Assembly (NCBI GenBank): GCA_004009845.1
Contig: RMBW01000115.1
Location: 29,168-93,167, forward strand
Direction: 5' to 3'
DNA from: Davidsoniella eucalypti
Lineage: Eukaryota > Ascomycota > Sordariomycetes > Microascales > Ceratocystidaceae
Length of the DNA stretch: 64,000 nucleotides
Shown: one piece after another, positions 59,110 through 64,000 of the stretch
Position numbering within the stretch: the stretch's first letter is position 1
Layout: every line of letters starts with the position of its first letter
Program-made: the position numbers and the translations under genes
The notes under the pieces: generated by a model
What the model saw: only the letters and a program-made list of their open reading frames with translations
Told to the model about the DNA's origin: nothing
The model's database searches: none

Positions 59110-59190
59110 ATGGAAGCCGATTTCAAAATGAACGACACCGAGGCTCAGATCCGCACCAGTGTCAACACCGTCCTCGGCGTTGGCGCCTAC
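59110..59190 (+). pseudogene. 5' end of a gene cut by the gypsy insertion
   Basis: ATG at 59110 opens 27 codons (MEADFKMNDTEAQIRTSVNT then VLGVGAY) with strongly C-ending codons like the hexose transporter. The LTR begins exactly at 59191, and its first bases supply an immediate TGA stop. A good TATA box and CT-rich leader stand upstream. The rest of the gene, if it survives, should lie beyond the far end of the element, outside this window. Family not recognised from 27 residues. Alternatively the frame is short by chance, but codon bias plus promoter make a real gene likely. Confidence 0.55.
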
Positions 59191-59369
59191 TGACACGAAC
59201 TAGGAAGAGGCAATGGCAAGCAATCTAGAGTAAAGACTTCGATTGATACCGATGAAGGAGAAAGACTAATATCTGTTGGAATACGGCGGGAATAGGTCCC
59301 TATTTATAACCGTTTATCTGGCTAAGTATCTTACTTAGCCAAATACCAACTGGGCCTTAGCCCCTGACA
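59191..59369 (-). repeat. 3' LTR of the gypsy element
   Basis: 179 bp, begins TGTCAGGGG and ends TTCGTGTCA on the element strand, with TG...CA termini. Includes a GTCCCTATTTATA-like stretch shared with the solo LTR. The bases left of it, CCTAC (59186-59190), would be one half of the target duplication. Confidence 0.9.
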
Positions 59370-59387
59370 TTAGCCCCCCCCCCTCTC
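59370..59387 (-). other. Polypurine tract
   Basis: On the element strand GAGAGGGGGGGGGGCTAA directly abuts the LTR start; this is the plus-strand primer position in LTR retrotransposons. Confidence 0.8.
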
Positions 59388-59960
59388 GGATGCTAACTAT
59401 AATCTAAAACTAATACTAAAATACATTTTGCGCTAATAATGGGGATGGTGGGTGGGTGAAAAATGAGGCCCCCCCCGTAGGGGTGCATGAAACGGGCCCC
59501 CCTGTCTTAGGTAGGAAGTCAGCTGATGCTGCTCCAATTAGCTGTAAAGAACGGGCAGGCAGGAATTCAAAGGAAAACCAGTGATCACTGGGAGAGTAGT
59601 CACTCGAAGGTGGTTTTGGAGTTTTCAGGATAATAGAGTTACACAGAATAATAAATTAAGTAAATCGGGACTAAATCAGGACAGGAGCCGGAGCGAAGAT
59701 AGGAACAAGAGCGGGGACAAGAAGGTAAGAACAGGAGCAGGAGCAAAGATAAGAACAGGAACAGGAACAAGAAGAGGAGGTTGCACCAGTAGGTCAGGTA
59801 CACAGGGAGTTGTAAGCTTGGAGGGGGAAGGCAAAAGGAGAACAGAAAAAAGATACAAGCAAGCTATATATGTTAACCCGAGAGAGAAAGAAACAGGAGA
59901 GTCTGGTCTACGGACAGAAGTTCGAGGTAATGCCGTGTTGGCTGTGTATGCACTCTAAAA

Positions 59961-60167
59961 CTCAATGCATGAATCGTTGTCACCAACATCGGAAAGGTGA
60001 GACTGTACATCAAGTCTAAGTTTCATGCGGAGGTTCTGCGACTGTTATTTCGTAACCATCCAGTCGAAGCCTCAATGCATGAATCGTTGTCACCAAAATT
60101 GGAAAGGTGAGACTGTACATCAAGTCTAAGCTTCATGCGGAGGGTCTGCGAGTGTTATTTCATAACA
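59961..60167. repeat. Tandem duplication of about 97 nt in the element's 3' region
   Basis: Two copies, 59961-60057 and 60071-60167, with a 110-nt period and about ten differences. Both contain CTCAATGCATGAATCGTTGT and GGTGAGACTGTACATCAAGT. They sit in the non-coding part between pol and the LTR. The adjoining stretch 59680-59780 is an AGGA/AACAGG-rich imperfect repeat. Confidence 0.8.
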
Positions 60168-60195
60168 GTACCCTCCTCCTTAAGGGTCGATGTCC

Positions 60196-62830
60196 TCAGC
60201 GACTTCTGGGGCCCGGTTTGTCAGGATACTGGGTCAAAAAATCATCGAAAGCTTTGGTATCCTCGATGGAGTCAAACGGAGTCCAGGTTGGTGTAGAGTA
60301 ACCAGTCCATTTAACAAGGTATTCCCATCTGATATTTACCCGGCCTCGGGAACGAACATCGAGAATCTCGTCAATAAAGAATTCCTCTTCGCCATCAACA
60401 ATAACTGGGGGCGGAGCGGGATTGATCTGGCCAGGATACGGATCGGACGCGGCTGGTTCAAGTAAGGAAACATGGAAAACAGGGTGCACCTTCATAGTGT
60501 CAGGCAAGTCGAGTTTATATGCATGTGTCGAGACCTTTTGAAGGACCTGGAACGGGCCAAGTTTCTTGAAGTCCAGCTTATTCGATGGGCGAGTGGTCGA
60601 GATGTTTCTTCGCAAGAGCCATACACGGTCTCCCGACTTCAGGACAGGCGGGGAAATCCGACGGGTATCTGCCTGTTCGCTCATAATGTCTTGAGCCCAA
60701 AGCATCTCTTGCTTCAGGAACTGGCAGAGTCTATCAAGCTGACTGGCTATATCTTGTAGGACAGGGCTGGGTGCAGATTTTGGGTTTAAACTTATCTGGT
60801 ATCGAGGGTGGTAGCCAAAGTTTGCGAAGAAAGGCGAGGTCCTGGTGGCTGACGAGACAGTGTTGTTGTACGAGAATTCAGCCAGGGATAACAAGTCGGT
60901 CCAGTTATCTTGTTGGTAGTTACAGTATCCGCGGAGGTATTGTTCGAGGATGGCATTGATTCGTTCAGTTTGACCATCTGTCTGCGGGTGAAATGCCGTG
61001 CTCAGGTTCTGCTTGATGTGTAGGACAGTGGCAAGTGAGCGGATAAACTGGGACGTAAACAGGGAGCCTCTGTCCGAGGTAATGTCACTCGGCAGGCCAT
61101 GTAAACGGAAAATCGAATCTCGGAATAGGCGGGCAAACCCATGTGCATCAAGTGTTGAATTGCAAGGAACAAAGTGAGCCATCTTGGTAAGACGGTCAAC
61201 AACCACAAAGATGGAATCCCGGCCTTCAGAAAGAGGCAGGCCGGTGATGAAGTCCATAGAGATCGAGTCCCAACGTCGCTGGGGAACTTTCAAGGGTTTC
61301 AGGAATCCGTATGGGGCATGTCGGACAGGTTTGATTCTCTGGCAGGTTTCGCAATTCTTAGTAAACTGGGCAATATCCTTTCGCATCTTGGGCCACCAGT
61401 AGTCACGGGTCAAGAGCTCAAACATTGCTTCCCGACCAGGATGACCGGCAGCAGGATGTTCGTGTGAGGACCTCAGGATAGCAAGGCGGAGTTTAGACTG
61501 GTCGGGGACGTAAATCAAGTTTCGAACAAGTAAAAGTCCTTCTGGAGACTGGGAACAAACAGCAAGATCGATTTCGGGATGTCGGGAAGCTTTGGTGTTA
61601 AGTGCTTTCAAGATAGACTTGGCAAGTCGGTCTTCTTTCAGCGCGTTTCGGATTCGAGTACCAACGGAGACTTCAAGGGAGTGTATACGTATCTTAGCAG
61701 GGTCAATTAATGGAAGTGATTTGTCTAGGTCGCCATCTGGGGTTTCAACATCTTGAGTTCTTCTAGTAAGTGCATCGGCTCGTGAGTTGGCTGTTCCAGG
61801 TCTGTAGGTGATCGTGAAAGGTAACTCTGCTAGTTCTAATGCCCAGCGGGCCTGGCGTCGGTTCATGACAGTTTTTGTAGTAAAAGCTGTGAGGTTCTTA
61901 TGGTCCGTCAGGATGGTAACAGGTTTCTCCAGTCCGATAAGCATAGTGTAGTACTGGCGAAGACAGTCAATAATGGCTAGTAGTTCTTTTTCACCCACAC
62001 TATAGTTGCATTCGGCAGGGGCCATCTTTCGAGAATGATAGGCGATCGGGTGCAGTTTTCGGGAGCCATCAGGAGCTGGGTGATACTGGGACAAGACACC
62101 AGATACGACTCTGTCAGAGGCATCTGTTTCAAGAACAGTTTCCAAGGTAGGGTCAAAGTGTTTCAGGATGGGGGCAGACGTAAACTGGGCTTTCAAGAAC
62201 TCAAAGGCTTTCTGGCAGGCAGGCGTCCAGGAGAAGACATGGTCCTTCCGGGTGAGATCAAACAGGGGAGAACAAATGCGGGAGTAGTCCTTGATGAAGC
62301 GTCGATAATAGTTTGCAAATCCAAGAAAGCTCTGCGTAGCTTTAACAGTTGTGGGGGGCTTCCACTCTTCAACTGCCGTAATCTTGTCAAGGTCCATGGA
62401 CAGGGAATCGTGAGATAGAACAAAGCCAACAAATTTTGTCTGAGTGACATCGAATTCGCACTTCTCACCTTTGACAAAGAGGTCAGCTTCAGCCAGCTTT
62501 GTCAAGACCTTGCGGACATGTTCTGAGTGCTCATCTGGATTCTCAGAGAAAATAAGAATGTCATCAAGGTAGACAACACAAAACAGGTCCACGTATTCGT
62601 GTAGAACTTCGTTAACGAATTGCTGACAGGTTGCCGGAGCATTAGATAATCCAAAAGGCATGACTAGATATTCGAACAGGCCATAGCGAGTTCGGAATGC
62701 GGTTTTCCATTCATCGCCTTTTTTGATTCGGATCAAGTTGTATGCCGCTCGAAGATCTAAACGGGTGAAGATCCTGCCTCTAGATGCGGAGTGGAGGCTT
62801 TCGTTTATTCTGGGCAGTGGGTACCGGTTT
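60196..62830 (-). pseudogene. Gypsy pol, 3' portion: RT core, RNase H, integrase, chromodomain
   Basis: Downstream half of the polyprotein, in a different frame from the upstream half; the longest ATG-initiated stretch (62736-60196) is 846 residues. Seen in order: RT core with VMPFGLSNAP and YLDD (residues 56-59 of that stretch); RNase H with TDASD and DHKNL; a zinc-binding HHCC segment (H...H...C..C, NCETCQRI); integrase DDE residues in MDFITGLP, SDRG and DGQTERIN; and a C-terminal chromodomain (EYLVKWTGYSTPTWTPFDSI). Apart from the single frameshift, the coding looks intact, pointing to a young copy. Confidence 0.93.
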
Positions 62831-64000
62831 TCTTGGTGATGTCATTAACTTTTCGGTAATCAACACAAAAGCGCAGACTGCCAGGCTTGCGGACAAACAG
62901 GACGGGAGAGGTCATGGAAGAGCTGGATGGGCGAATAAAACCCTTCTGCAGGTTGTCATCGAGGTATTTCTTCAGGGCTTGGAGTTCCAGGACAGACATA
63001 TCATAGAGCGGCCCAACTGGGAGTTTGGAATCAGGGATCAACGGAATTTCGTGGTCTATAGGTCGATGAGGCGGGAGCTGGTTCGCACCGGATCTAGAAA
63101 ACAGGGGGAGCAAGTCGTGGTATTTCTCAGGGATTGTTTTTCGCAGAGTTTGTTCTTCTTCTTCGGGACTAGGGTCTATCTGGTTCAGGTAATCAAGGAC
63201 TTGTTGTGGTGTAACAGAAAAGATCTGGAGTTTTTCTCGCTTGGCAAGTCGGCGGAGTTTCTTGGAGGACATAGTTATGCAGGAAATCTGGGCAGGAACT
63301 GGTTTCGTGGCAGGTGCGGGTGTTTGGACTGGTACTGGCTTCTGGGCAGGAGTGATAACAGGTCTGGAGGTGTATTCAGGTGCGGGTGTCTGGGCAGGAG
63401 TGGTAACAGGTCTGGAGGTGTATTCAGGTGCAGGTGTCTGGACAGGTACTGGGTGTGTGGTCTTGACAGGAGTGGAAACAGGACTGGTGGGTTCGGGTTT
63501 TGCAGGTTTGTTGTTAGGTTTCGAGCAGCAGGTTCGTTCAAAGTTTATGCTTTCAGAGATCCAATCAATGCAAGGATTGTGCGTATTGAGCCAGGAACGT
63601 CCAAGAATGAGGTCATATTCTGCGATCTTGGTTACATTGAAAACAGTGGTTTCGCTCAGGGTTTGAAATTGGAGGTCCAAGGCTATTTCATGAGTCACAT
63701 CGCCGGCTTCGGAGTCACGACCATCAACAACTGTAAGTTTAGCTGGATGTGGTTTTTTGGTTGGCTTGAGCAGGTTTTTTCTCAGGAAATTCGAGTTGAC
63801 AAAACAGGATGTGGCTCCGGAGTCAATCATAGCATAGGCAAAAATATTTTTATTGACTAGGACTTTAACAAGGAAGAGGGCATGATGCCCATAGTCTTTG
63901 GCACAGGAATAGGAAAACATAAACTCGGAGACAGGAACTTCGCTAGTCTGTTGCTGCCCAGGAGAGGGACAGACTAGCGAAACTAGTTTTTGCTTCTGGC
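62805..64000 (-). pseudogene. Gypsy polyprotein, upstream portion: protease and RT start
   Basis: Open to the window edge, so probably continuous with gag outside. Contains the aspartic protease motif DSGATS with ILGRSWL, a Pro/Thr-rich linker with repeated TPAPEYTSRPV units (about 63300-63440), and the first RT blocks (PVLFVRKPG, LRFCVDYRKVN). The frame then runs to a stop at 62805. The shift lies at a short A-run on the element strand (plus-strand T-run 62828-62831) and looks like loss of one base. Confidence 0.9.

Larger units (their letters stand above)
59191..64000 (-). mobile_element. Ty3/gypsy chromodomain retrotransposon, 3' part
   Basis: Minus-strand element running off the right edge of the window. 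In element order: (gag outside), protease, reverse transcriptase, RNase H, integrase, chromodomain, a 3' non-coding region with a tandem repeat, polypurine tract at 59387-59370, and a 179-bp LTR at 59369-59191. The domain order protease-RT-RNaseH-integrase is diagnostic of Ty3/gypsy, and the C-terminal chromodomain places it with the chromoviruses. The reverse transcriptase frame is broken, so this copy is not autonomous as read. Confidence 0.95.

Noticed and set aside
62784..63860. 358-codon plus-strand frame
   Set aside because: Antisense shadow of the gypsy protease/RT region.
1..64000. tRNA genes and CRISPR arrays
   Set aside because: No T-loop/anticodon cloverleaf that I could support was found by eye; short GTTCGA matches near 8148 and 18270 do not fold. 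No CRISPR-like arrays, as expected in a eukaryote.

Overview
This is a eukaryotic window, almost certainly a filamentous ascomycete (Pezizomycotina, probably Sordariomycetes). Genes carry short GT-AG introns (about 57-170 nt) with CTAAC-like branch sites, promoters have TATA boxes followed by CT-rich leaders, and the gene families are fungal: Zn2Cys6-Fungal_trans regulator, HET-domain protein, torulene-dioxygenase-like carotenoid oxygenase, chromodomain Ty3/gypsy element, and LINEs with RNase H. Gene density is very low. Most of the sequence is AT-rich intergenic DNA, so most short ORFs are noise.

Layout. 1-10.26 kb: no supportable gene. 10.26-13.44 kb (+): three-exon Zn2Cys6 transcription factor. 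13.88-14.93 kb (+): predicted secreted protein of unknown family, best read as two exons. 15.40-16.59 kb (+): six-exon spindle-checkpoint gene mad2. 19.66-22.28 kb (-): four-exon ubiquitin hydrolase of the Ubp14/USP5 family, 781 residues. 22.3-32.76 kb: no supportable gene. 32.76-34.44 kb (+): MFS hexose transporter, convergent with a carotenoid oxygenase at 34.95-36.82 kb (-). 38.19-40.95 kb (-): large coiled-coil/kinase-like protein. 46.06-46.46 kb (+): small secreted six-cysteine protein. 46.85-47.21 kb (-): small basic protein with a weak SAP-like C-terminus.

48.4-52.0 kb is the most unusual part. It is a nest of near-identical, non-RIPped LINE 3' fragments (RNase H domain, 3' UTR, (AAC)n tail) and short related elements. 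Their junctions repeatedly carry the first 11-14 nt of a 5S rRNA gene, and one full 5S gene sits intact at the edge. This looks like a retrotransposon lineage that inserts at one site, the 5' end of 5S rRNA genes, with a short partner element sharing its 3' end.

52.5-55.84 kb (-): two-exon HET-domain protein. 57.8-58.0 kb: solo LTR with a perfect 5-bp target duplication. 59.19 kb to the end (-): 3' part of a chromodomain Ty3/gypsy retrotransposon whose LTR matches the solo LTR; it has a frameshift in reverse transcriptase, and it has landed 27 codons into an otherwise well-formed gene start at 59110. The window therefore grades from a gene-poor but conserved left half (cell cycle, ubiquitin recycling, sugar uptake, carotenoid cleavage) into an accessory right half rich in repeats, a HET gene and secreted or lineage-specific proteins. 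No operon-like or biosynthetic cluster is seen; genes appear independently transcribed.
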